Below, piece by piece: positions 33,349-40,125 of a stretch of 64,000 bases of DNA; the stretch's first letter is position 1; every line of letters starts with the position of its first letter. The DNA is from WLXB01 sp040221475 (GTDB lineage Bacteria > Pseudomonadota > Alphaproteobacteria > Rhodospirillales > Rhodospirillaceae), in assembly GCA_040221475.1 (NCBI GenBank), contig JAVKEJ010000032.1, positions 1-64,000 of the forward strand. The letters are read 5' to 3'. The notes under the pieces are model-generated. The model was not told the DNA's origin and searched no databases. It saw nothing but the letters and a program-made list of their open reading frames with translations. The position numbers and the translations under genes were made by a program.

Positions 33349-33460
33349 GAACGACCCCATGCACGACTGGTTTCGTTCAAACGAGCCCATGCACGTGTGA
33401 TGGGAGGAACGAGCCCATGGACCCGCCTCGACCCACCCCCTTGGAACGAGCCCTTGCACG
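33349..33460 (+). repeat. Four imperfect 17-bp direct repeats between the two hydrolase genes
   Basis: Copies resembling GAACGAGCCCATGCACG begin at about 33349, 33379, 33407 and 33444, the first with GACCCC, the third truncated at CATGG, the fourth with CCTTGCACG. Spacing is irregular (about 28-37 bp). The 283-bp gap holds no convincing gene, although a frame reads through it. Possibly regulator-binding sites or a decayed minisatellite. Confidence 0.7.
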
Positions 33461-33584
33461 CAAAAAGCACACCGAATGAGTTAAAGTAACCCTTGAGAAT
33501 TAACAAATTTTCTTGTATTATTCCAACTCATCGCAGGTCAGCTTGCGGCGAGCTGGACACCAAACCCAAGCTGGGAGACTGAGG

Positions 33585-34385
33585 ATGAAACGTGGTTATG
33601 TCGATACCGATCTCGGGCAACTGCACTACTGGAGAACCGGCGCGAAAACCACCCAACACAAACCCGACCTTGTGCTGCTGCATCAGTCCACCCAGACCGC
33701 TGACGAGTACCTGAGTTTTGCGCCCCTGCTGGCCGACCGCTATACCCTGACCGCCATTGAATGGCTTGGCCACGGCAGGTCCGCCGATCCGGCACAGATG
33801 CCGACCATGGCCGACTACACGCGCACGATCATCCAGGCTCTGGACGGTTTGGGCATCGAGACCATGGCACTGGTGGGGCACCATGGCGGCGCATCCATCG
33901 CCATAGATGTGGCGGCGGCGATCCCCGAACGGGTGACCAAAGTGGTCGCCTCTGGCACGGGCTATCGCAGCCCAGAAGAGGTGGCCGAAATGCTGGCCCA
34001 TCGCACCGCCGCGGAAGAAGCGATTACGGAAGACGGCGCGTTTCTCAAAAAGATGTGGGGCGTCTATGCCAAGCTCGGCAGCTCGGGCACGCCGATGGCC
34101 ACGCTGCACAAAATTTTCCTGAACAACATGCAAGAGCGCTTAAAACCCTTTGATGCCCATGATCCCATTCTGGCGTGGGACAAAAGCGAAGCCTGCGCCA
34201 AGGTGCGCTGCCCGGCGCTGTTGCTGCAAGGCGAGCTGGATACGTTTGTGACGGGCCAGGAAAAGCTATTGGACATTATCCCCAATGCCCAACGCACCGT
34301 GATGGCCGACGCGGGTGCCTTTTGCTTTTACGACCGGCCCGCAGAGATGGCTGCGGTGGTGGGAGAATTTTTGTTCGAGAGGTAA
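33585..34385 (+). CDS. Alpha/beta-hydrolase-fold protein lacking the Ser and His of the triad
   Basis: A 266-residue alpha/beta-hydrolase-fold protein with TAIEWLGHGRSADPA near 57-70. Its nucleophile elbow is GHHGG at 98-102, with His100 at the Ser position. Near the C-terminus the usual GHF of the catalytic-His motif reads GAF (DAGAFCFYDRP), so the His is also replaced; the Asp of QGELDTF remains. That would leave a pseudo-enzyme or a non-classical active site. A GAGG sits immediately before the ATG, with GGGAG further upstream. A decayed copy of its 3' end lies at 35431-35519, on the other side of the SGNH-like gene. Confidence 0.82.
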   Translation: MKRGYVDTDLGQLHYWRTGAKTTQHKPDLVLLHQSTQTADEYLSFAPLLADRYTLTAIEWLGHGRSADPAQMPTMADYTRTIIQALDGLGIETMALVGHHGGASIAIDVAAAIPERVTKVVASGTGYRSPEEVAEMLAHRTAAEEAITEDGAFLKKMWGVYAKLGSSGTPMATLHKIFLNNMQERLKPFDAHDPILAWDKSEACAKVRCPALLLQGELDTFVTGQEKLLDIIPNAQRTVMADAGAFCFYDRPAEMAAVVGEFLFER

Positions 34386-34402
34386 GACCTCATAATCAAT
34401 CC

Positions 34403-35257
34403 CTAGAATATTTTATGAGCCAGCATTCGATTATAAATGTGCGGCGCCGCTTTGGCACAAAAGTGACTGACACTCTTCGGCCCCGCATGCGCGTTATCTC
34501 TTGCTAGGTCTACGTTTTTGACCCCAAAGCCCAGAAAGCTCTCTTTGTCTAAAAGGCTAGGAAACGATTGCACCACTTCAAAGTGAACAAAGGTATGACT
34601 CCACCCTCTTGCGTGTTGTTGGGCTGTCGCTTGAACAAGCTTATAAGCACGGAATAGATTCAAGACATTTTCATGGTCACTTGCTAAATCAAGAAAAGCC
34701 TCTTGGGCTGTGCGCATAGGTTGATCAACATCTTTTGGACTACGATTCAGCAACACGCGGCGCATCTGTCCATCTTCATGAAAATATTCCCGCCGAAATA
34801 TCGGAGCAAACTGCACAAAAAGCCAGTCTGGCTTTAAGATTGGCAGGGCAAACACAAGAAGGCGTGATACCGCATCGTTACTTAAACTGGGGTGAGCAAT
34901 GCTCCAATAGTTTACAGGACGACCCGCCAAGTCTGAGATGTTTCTGGTAAGCTGAGCCGGAATTGCTAGATCTTCGGGCAGCCCAGTGCAGAATGTACGG
35001 GAGCATCCAGCGTATAGAATGTTCACGGCTCCCCGTTCGCTAAACTCGGGGGAGCGATATCCGTCGCTGTTAAATTTGTAGTTAACATCCTGCTCAGAAA
35101 AGAGGCCGTGTCCATGCTTACGAAACTGAACTTCTGTATCGCTGCTGAACCAGGTCAGATTTTGACCAGCTTGAGCGCGCATCCTCGGAATGCTCCCATC
35201 GGGCGGAAGCACGCTCCTTAGTTCAAAGCCAACTTTACCATAGGGGGTAGATGTCAT
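34403..35257 (-). CDS. SGNH/GDSL-like hydrolase, probably acquired
   Basis: A 284-residue protein without signal peptide. Block I looks like ILYAGCSRTFCTGLP with Ser86, and a C-terminal Asp-x-x-His (ARDNAHAGPKSVSHF, D254 and H257) fits block V of SGNH hydrolases. Such enzymes often modify polysaccharides. It is visibly more AT-rich than its neighbours and is flanked by the intact and the decayed copies of the same hydrolase 3' end, which suggests arrival by insertion or recombination. AAGGAAGATA before the ATG is a good ribosome binding site. The upstream 35258-35430 stretch is AT-rich with no gene. Confidence 0.65.
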   Translation of the reverse strand: MTSTPYGKVGFELRSVLPPDGSIPRMRAQAGQNLTWFSSDTEVQFRKHGHGLFSEQDVNYKFNSDGYRSPEFSERGAVNILYAGCSRTFCTGLPEDLAIPAQLTRNISDLAGRPVNYWSIAHPSLSNDAVSRLLVFALPILKPDWLFVQFAPIFRREYFHEDGQMRRVLLNRSPKDVDQPMRTAQEAFLDLASDHENVLNLFRAYKLVQATAQQHARGWSHTFVHFEVVQSFPSLLDKESFLGFGVKNVDLARDNAHAGPKSVSHFCAKAAPHIYNRMLAHKIF

Positions 35258-35430
35258 TATCTTCCTTCTTGGCTCGCCTTACTTTTAGATATCGGCGAAA
35301 TGGCTTGATAATTTTCTGACGAAACCAATCGATTAAAGACATCGAGACTCTCAGAGTTGTTTGCGCGCAAAAATGTTCTGATAGCACATACTATTGAGTA
35401 GTTAATAATTGCTCAATGTACGTTCATCTT

Positions 35431-35519
35431 ACGGTGATGAAAGACACCGGACCGCGCTTTTTTTACGATCGCCCGATGAAATGACCGCGGTGGTGGGGGA
35501 ATTTTTGGGGGCGGAGTGA
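35431..35519 (+). pseudogene. Decayed 3' end of an alpha/beta hydrolase gene
   Basis: Reading 35431 onward gives TVMKDTGPRFFYDRP, then, after a one-base shift near 35475, DEMTAVVGEFLGAE and a TGA stop. This matches the last about 30 residues of the intact hydrolase ending at 34385 (TVMADAGAFCFYDRP, AEMAAVVGEFLFER). The nucleotide match is obvious but diverged, so it came from a paralogue or an old duplication. No upstream part of the gene is visible. Confidence 0.8.
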
Positions 35520-35528
35520 TTGGGAGTA

Positions 35529-35628
35529 CAGTCGTCATCATCGGGTTTATCCCGATGATCCAGGGTTACAGGCAATCGCGTTCAAGTTACTCTGGACCCC
35601 TTGGGATAAACCCGAGGGTGACGGACTG
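35529..35628. repeat. REP-like double-hairpin element, copy A
   Basis: There are two short hairpins: ATCATCGGG-TTTAT-CCCGATGAT (35537-35559) and CCCTTGGG-ATAAA-CCCGAGGG (about 35598-35618). They are enclosed by outer arms CAGTCGTCA and TGACGGACTG. The layout and sequence type (CCGAGGGTGACG) are those of intergenic palindromic repeats common in alphaproteobacteria. A related copy lies at 36622-36720. Confidence 0.85.
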
Positions 35629-35665
35629 AATTTAACCAAACCACCCTCTCCAATACCGAAGACCC

Positions 35666-35969
35666 CTATAAGGTCATGCAATAGCGCCGTGCGCCATCTG
35701 AACAGTTTTCGAGCGTGTTGAAGCCGACAATGCCTGTGAAGGACGCTGGAGACTCCCGCGTCATTACCGCCCAACGAAAGCCCCACCCATCGGCGGCAGC
35801 CTTGAGCCAAAAGTCGATAAATAATACGATCACTGTCCCCGGATGTTATGACAGGCGTTTTGATAACAGCTCCGTTGTCGTCCTTCACGGTGCCAGAAAA
35901 TTTGCATACAGCAACATTAGACCCTAAGTCGAACATGCCCTGAGAATGACTAAATCCAAGCGGTGCCAA
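35666..35969 (-). pseudogene. Broken gene for a small secreted-type protein
   Basis: From the upstream side the minus strand reads LAPLGFSHSQGMFDLGSNVA, then VCKFSGTVKDDNGAVIKTPV in one frame. After about 35830 a neighbouring frame reads FIDFWLKAAADGWGFRWAVM, then ASFTGIVGFNTLENCSDGA and RRYCMTL to a TAG at 35666. Both halves look coding, so one frameshift seems likely. No ATG start is present upstream; an in-frame TAA stands near 36020. The continuous first frame instead runs into the REP element, which argues against it as a real gene. Family not recognised. Confidence 0.45.
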
Positions 35970-36085
35970 TTTCAGGCGTTGAGTCGTGAGTGTTGGAATT
36001 GTGAGTGGACTACTTTTTTAATCTTCAACCATTGCGCGAGCCTCCACTCTTTTCGTAGCTGATCGCGCACGCGCTCACCAGCCCC

Positions 36086-36568
36086 TTACCATCCCCAGGT
36101 GCCCGCGCCGCCTTTGAAGGGGCCTTTGATTTCGGAGGTGATCCAGCCGCCGTAGAAGTCGCCTTCTTGGGCTTGGACCTGTTCATCGCCGACAAAACAA
36201 GCGTGCATTTTGCTGGGGTAGAACGCCACATAATCTTTAATGGTCGCGAAGCGTTTGGTGGGTTTGGGGTAACTCCACGCGGCGTTCTCTGCCACCTGAA
36301 GGCCGACCTGGATGCTCCAGTATTCGGCCATGCCCTTCCACTCGCAGAAAGACTCTTTGGGCGTGCTGACCAGAAAGCTGAAGTTCACGTCGACGGCGGG
36401 AATGTAAAAGGACGGCGGGTGGCTGGTTTCCAACACCCGGTAAGCCGCGTTGCTGGACGCGATGGTCTCGCCCGCAAACTCGACCCGCACGTGGCGGCTG
36501 TCAGCCTGCAACGCGGGCGGACGGGGATAATCCCAAACGGATTCTTCGTGACGTTGACCGGAATTCAC
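36086..36568 (-). CDS. DUF427 family protein
   Basis: A 160-residue protein of the DUF427 family. The conserved blocks appear in order: ESVWDYPRPPAL, VRVEFAGETIASSNAAYRVL, ETSHPPSFYIP, CEWKGMAEYWSI, NAAWSYPKP, IKDYVAFYPSKMHACFV and the C-terminal FYGGWITSEIKGPFKGGAGT. The biochemical role is not known; the family fold is a small beta-barrel sometimes linked to nucleotide metabolism. It is a single gene between the broken gene and REP copy B. Confidence 0.92.
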   Translation of the reverse strand: MNSGQRHEESVWDYPRPPALQADSRHVRVEFAGETIASSNAAYRVLETSHPPSFYIPAVDVNFSFLVSTPKESFCEWKGMAEYWSIQVGLQVAENAAWSYPKPTKRFATIKDYVAFYPSKMHACFVGDEQVQAQEGDFYGGWITSEIKGPFKGGAGTWGW

Positions 36569-36621
36569 ACGTCTTCTCGTGACGACGATGGCATAGAATT
36601 TTTGTTCCTGAATAGAAAAGC

Positions 36622-36720
36622 TATGACGTCCTCATCGGCTTCATGCCGATGATTCAGAGCGACAGACTAAAGACCGAGCAGTTTACCCTGGGCCCTCGGA
36701 TCAAGTCCGAGGGTGACGTA
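36622..36720. repeat. REP-like double-hairpin element, copy B
   Basis: Hairpin TCATCGGC-TTCAT-GCCGATGA (36632-36652) and hairpin CCCTCGGA-TCAAG-TCCGAGGG (36693-36713) are separated by 40 bp, with TGACG-type outer arms. It has the same architecture and spacing as copy A at 35529-35628, but stem sequences differ with compensating changes, which indicates conserved pairing. Confidence 0.85.
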
Positions 36721-36738
36721 TGGGGATTATGACAGGTG

Positions 36739-36810
36739 CTACTTATCACGCTCATGCACTTCTTATTTGTCGTGCTCATGCACTTCTTATTTGTCGTGCT
36801 CATGCACGAT
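36739..36810 (-). repeat. 24-bp tandem repeat duplicating the msrB 3' end and stop codon
   Basis: The unit TTATTTGTCGTGCTCATGCACTTC (given in two parts: TTATTTGTCGTG, CTCATGCACTTC) occurs nearly perfectly at 36763-36786 and 36787-36810, with a diverged copy at 36739-36762. On the minus strand each unit encodes the last msrB codons, His-Glu-His-Asp-Lys, plus a stop. Being 8 codons long, the repeats keep the frame, so reading through the first stop would add Glu-Val-His-Glu-His-Asp-Lys before the next. Confidence 0.93.
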
Positions 36811-37200
36811 GGAGATGGAATTGATGCAGTAGCGCTGGCCGGTGGGCTGCGGGCCATCGGGGAACACATGCCCCAGGTGGCCATCGCACTTGGCGCATAC
36901 CACTTCAGTCCGCACCATGCCATGGCTGACGTCGCGGATTTCTTTAACGGCATCCGGATTAATCATGTCGTAAAAGCTAGGCCAACCGGAGCCAGAGTCG
37001 AACTTTGTAGACGCATCAAACAGATCAGCGCCGCACCCCGCGCAGTGAAAGGTGCCGTCGCCTTTGAAGTCGTTATAGACGCCCGTCCAGGCGCGCTCGG
37101 TGCCCTTCTGGCGCAGAATGGCATACTGCTCTGGCGTCAGTTCAGCTTTCCAGTCGGCGTCTGATTTTTCGATTTTTTCTATGTTGTCATTATCGGACAT
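36787..37200 (-). CDS. msrB: Peptide methionine-R-sulfoxide reductase
   Basis: A 137-residue cytoplasmic MsrB, which reduces methionine-R-sulfoxide in proteins with thioredoxin. Both zinc-binding CxxC pairs are present (FHCAGCGADLF, VVCAKCDGHLGHVF), with SGSGWPSFYD and the catalytic Cys in QRYCINSISI near the C-terminus. The N-terminal about 18 residues are Lys/Glu/Asp-rich. The 3' end lies in a 24-bp tandem repeat that supplies back-up stop codons. Its upstream neighbour, the DUF2333 gene, is on the same strand 97 bp away. Confidence 0.96.
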   Translation of the reverse strand: MSDNDNIEKIEKSDADWKAELTPEQYAILRQKGTERAWTGVYNDFKGDGTFHCAGCGADLFDASTKFDSGSGWPSFYDMINPDAVKEIRDVSHGMVRTEVVCAKCDGHLGHVFPDGPQPTGQRYCINSISIVHEHDK

Positions 37201-37297
37201 AATGGCCCTTTCTGTTTGGTGCTGCTTTTTATACGACGCGCCACCTCACATGGATGTCTGGGTGTGAAGCCCTGCTTGAGCTTCTCACGGGCACGTC

Positions 37298-38314
37298 CTA
37301 TTTGGTCAGCGCGTCGGACAGTTCTTTCAACTGGGTGCGGGCGCGCAGCAGGTAAAAGCCCTGGGCCGACAAATGCGACGGCACAAACAATCCATCCTGT
37401 TTGCCGTTGGCGACAATCAGTGGATCCATCTCGGCGGCGGTGCGCAAGCTGGTGAGCATTTGTTCCCACAGGGCGGTGGACTGCTTCTCGGCGATGACCG
37501 ATCCGAAGTCGGCCCCGACATCCCGCAGAATGAGAGCGTAGCCATAGATGCGGCCTTTGGTGTTGTAGAAAATATCATCGGCACGGGTGTCGAAGTATCC
37601 GGCGTTAGACTGCAAGGTGCGTTCATCCAACACGGACGATTGCGACCCGAGATCGGACGACACACGGTTGAGCAGATCAATCAGATTGTCGGCCCGGCGC
37701 TCATAGTTGGCATTTCCCGCCGCCAAACGGCGGTTGTAGGCCACCAACGCATCGACGCCTTCGTGGTATTGCGAATCCGCCGTGGCGGTAGGGATGATGT
37801 TAAAGCCGCCGGAGCCCCAGTACCAAATGGTGCCATCGTACTTCAGCAGGCCCGCGGCGCGATCCAAATCCGGGTCAATCGCCGAGGAGCCACGGTTGCG
37901 GCCTAAAGAATCCCCCAGCTCGACGGCAAAGCGTGAGGCCGCGTAGAGAATACCAAGCTGATAGTTGGGCATATTGTCGAGCCCGGCTGCGGGATGCAGC
38001 CAGGGTTTGTTGGGCGACCAGCGGTCGGCCTCGCGGTCCACCAGAGCGGCGGCGGTGGCAACGGCCTTGGAGCCGCCTTGAATGGCAAACTTCTCGCTGG
38101 GTTGGAAGCCGAGATCATCATCGATGGTGTTGTAGAAGACCATGCCAACGCCATAGTAAATCAAGAAGACGGCGATGACCGCCGCCCCGATGCGCAACGG
38201 CAAGGGCGATGGGGTATCTGCGGCGTCGCGGGCAATCAGGCGCTTGATCCATCCGAAAACTGAACCAAAGGCAGAACCGAACCGCTTTTTAAGGGTGTCT
38301 GTAAATGCTTTCAT
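37298..38314 (-). CDS. DUF2333 family membrane-anchored protein
   Basis: A 338-residue protein with a basic N-terminal cytoplasmic segment, one transmembrane helix at about 42-62 (LRIGAAVIAVFLIYYGVGMV), and a large periplasmic domain of the uncharacterised DUF2333 family. The blocks SKAVATAAALVDREADRW, PNKPWLHPAAGLDNMPNYQ and GIWYWGS-like DGTIWYWGSGGFN are characteristic. The family is widespread in proteobacteria, with no established role. It is a single transcription unit or weakly linked to msrB. Confidence 0.92.
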   Translation of the reverse strand: MKAFTDTLKKRFGSAFGSVFGWIKRLIARDAADTPSPLPLRIGAAVIAVFLIYYGVGMVFYNTIDDDLGFQPSEKFAIQGGSKAVATAAALVDREADRWSPNKPWLHPAAGLDNMPNYQLGILYAASRFAVELGDSLGRNRGSSAIDPDLDRAAGLLKYDGTIWYWGSGGFNIIPTATADSQYHEGVDALVAYNRRLAAGNANYERRADNLIDLLNRVSSDLGSQSSVLDERTLQSNAGYFDTRADDIFYNTKGRIYGYALILRDVGADFGSVIAEKQSTALWEQMLTSLRTAAEMDPLIVANGKQDGLFVPSHLSAQGFYLLRARTQLKELSDALTK

Positions 38315-38411
38315 AATGTGTTGAACATGGGGCTACAGGGGCCACAGGTCAACGTCAACCATGTGAAATTACTGAAATCAGCCCCCACTTACCGTTTGCC
38401 CCCGCCCTGAT

Positions 38412-39101
38412 TTAACGGCACCTGATCTGACTGCGGGAGCGTTCGGGCGTATTGCTGGTAAACTGGCGGTTGCCGCAGGCGTAAGACACTTCAAGCACCT
38501 TGAGGCGGCCACGATCCGGATCGCCACAGATGGAGTTGGACGCCTTGACCGTGCAGGATTGATTGCCGTCGCACTTTTTATGGGCATAGGAATAAGCGTT
38601 GCAGGACCGGCCATCAATGGAGCGGTAGGTCGCCCCCAGAATGGTGAGACGCGGGCCACGATGCGGGTTGCCGGGCGCGGCATGGCGGGGATTGCTGTAG
38701 GGGGCGTAGCCGTAATTTGGTCCATGGTTAGGATTGTGGTGAGGATTGCCATACACATACGGCGGCGGATGACGCTCGCGGCGTGGATAGACAGGATAGC
38801 GCGGCGCAGGCCGTCCGTAATAATACGGACGTGGCGGCGGACGGTGGCCATATCTGTTGCCGTAGCCATTACCGTAGCCATATCGGCGGAGCGGCGGCTT
38901 GCCATAGATGGTCACACTGCCGGTCAGGCCATACCCTGGCGTGGTGCGGCCATAGCCATCCTGGACAATCACCACATTCGGTCCAGCATACAGGGGGGCG
39001 CCCAGTTGGACGTTTTGGCGTACATCAATCGCCTGTGCGGTGTTTGGCGATGCAAGATTGGCCAGGGCAACAACAGAGAATCCGAATATGGCTAGCTTCA
39101 T
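38412..39101 (-). CDS. Secreted Tyr/Pro/Gly-rich protein with SUEL-lectin-like C-terminal domain
   Basis: A 229-residue exported protein with a signal peptide (LAIFGFSVVALANLA, cleavage near residue 24). Residues about 70-150 are low-complexity, rich in Tyr, Pro, Gly, Arg, His and Asn. The C-terminal domain (about 150-212) has C167, C177, C183, C192 and C209 in a pattern ILGATY...CN...KKCDGNQSCTV...SNSICGDP...LKVLEVSYAC. This closely follows the galactose/rhamnose-binding SUEL lectin domain best known from animals. AAAGGAGG stands before the ATG at 39101. A surface carbohydrate-binding or matrix role is inferred. Confidence 0.75.
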   Translation of the reverse strand: MKLAIFGFSVVALANLASPNTAQAIDVRQNVQLGAPLYAGPNVVIVQDGYGRTTPGYGLTGSVTIYGKPPLRRYGYGNGYGNRYGHRPPPRPYYYGRPAPRYPVYPRRERHPPPYVYGNPHHNPNHGPNYGYAPYSNPRHAAPGNPHRGPRLTILGATYRSIDGRSCNAYSYAHKKCDGNQSCTVKASNSICGDPDRGRLKVLEVSYACGNRQFTSNTPERSRSQIRCR

Positions 39102-39231
39102 CTCGACCTCCTTTAGGTATGGTGCGATAAAGCTATGAAACCCCGTTGTGGGGGCGACAATGTGGCAAAAGCTGCCCAACTGCTTCACAAGACTGTGAGG
39201 AGGGCTGTTAAATCAAAACCATGGAACACTC

Positions 39232-40125
39232 ATGCTTGCGGTTTCTCTACCGGCGCTCGCGTTAACTCTGGTCTGCGCCATTGGCTTCGCGGCCAGTGAT
39301 TACTTCCGCAAAGCCGCCTCCGACCATATGCCCGCGACCCTGCTGCTAACGGTGTTCGTCACCGGGCAAATTCCGGTCATCGGCGGCTGGGTGCTGGTGA
39401 TGGGCAGCTTCACCCTGCAACAGGGCTATTGGACGCTCGGCGTGATTACGGCGCTGGCCGGATTATTTGCCAACCTGTTGTTTTTGATGGCGCTGCGGGT
39501 CAGCTCCCTCAGCCTGACCGTGCCGGTGTTGGGCTTGGTGCCGGTCTTTACCACCGTGTTTGGAGCACTGGCGTTGAACGAAATTCCAACGGGTCAACAA
39601 ACCCTGGGCATCGTGCTGGCGGTGCTGGGGCTGCTGACGCTTTACCTGCCCGAAGATGATCTGAACCCCGTGCATGTGTTCTCACGCTTCGCCACTGATA
39701 CAGGCGCGCGCTACATGCTGGGGGTTGCGGTGTTGTGGTCGGCCACTGCGCCCTTAGACAAAGCCAGCATGGCGCTGTCGTCACCTGCCACCCATGCGCT
39801 TGTGCAGGTGTGTCTGATTTCGGCCGCGCTGATGGTGTACATCGCGGTGACGGGACGCACCCGCGCTATCGCGATTTCGCGGCAGGCGCTGACCCCGGCG
39901 GCCTTGTCGTCTCTAACGGCGGGCATCGCCTATGGCAGCCAGCTGGTGGCCTATCAACTGACTTTGGTGGGCGTGGTGGAATCGCTGAAGCGGGTGATTG
40001 GCTTGCTCTCGGCGCTGTTGCTGGGCGCAATTTTGCTGCACGAACCGCTGACCAAACCCAAGCTGGTGGGCATCGCGTTGATGATCATCGGCGTGCCGCT
40101 GATTATTCTGCCGCCGTTATTTTAA
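39232..40125 (+). CDS. EamA/DMT superfamily transporter
   Basis: A 297-residue membrane protein with about ten hydrophobic helices in two repeated halves, as in EamA drug/metabolite transporters. The first half ends with LALNEIPTGQQTLGIVLAVLG near 115-136, and the second with LLLGAILLHEPLTKPKLVGI near 261-281. Each carries the conserved Glu-x-(Ile/Leu)-Pro-type element before the last helix. The substrate is not predictable. Its stop overlaps the convergent glycosyltransferase gene by 9 bp. Confidence 0.9.
   Translation: MLAVSLPALALTLVCAIGFAASDYFRKAASDHMPATLLLTVFVTGQIPVIGGWVLVMGSFTLQQGYWTLGVITALAGLFANLLFLMALRVSSLSLTVPVLGLVPVFTTVFGALALNEIPTGQQTLGIVLAVLGLLTLYLPEDDLNPVHVFSRFATDTGARYMLGVAVLWSATAPLDKASMALSSPATHALVQVCLISAALMVYIAVTGRTRAIAISRQALTPAALSSLTAGIAYGSQLVAYQLTLVGVVESLKRVIGLLSALLLGAILLHEPLTKPKLVGIALMIIGVPLIILPPLF

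Noticed and set aside
33349..33460. Possible CRISPR array
   Set aside because: Repeats are imperfect, short (17 bp) and irregularly spaced, there are only four, and no cas gene is in the window.
35547..35969. A continuous 140-codon ORF as an intact gene
   Set aside because: Its last third translates a REP-like palindromic element and is basic and Ser/Gly-rich without pattern; the neighbouring frame gives a more protein-like ending, so it is reported as a broken gene.
36739..36810. Possible CRISPR or attachment site at the msrB 3' end
   Set aside because: Units are contiguous with no spacers; it is a simple tandem duplication of coding sequence.
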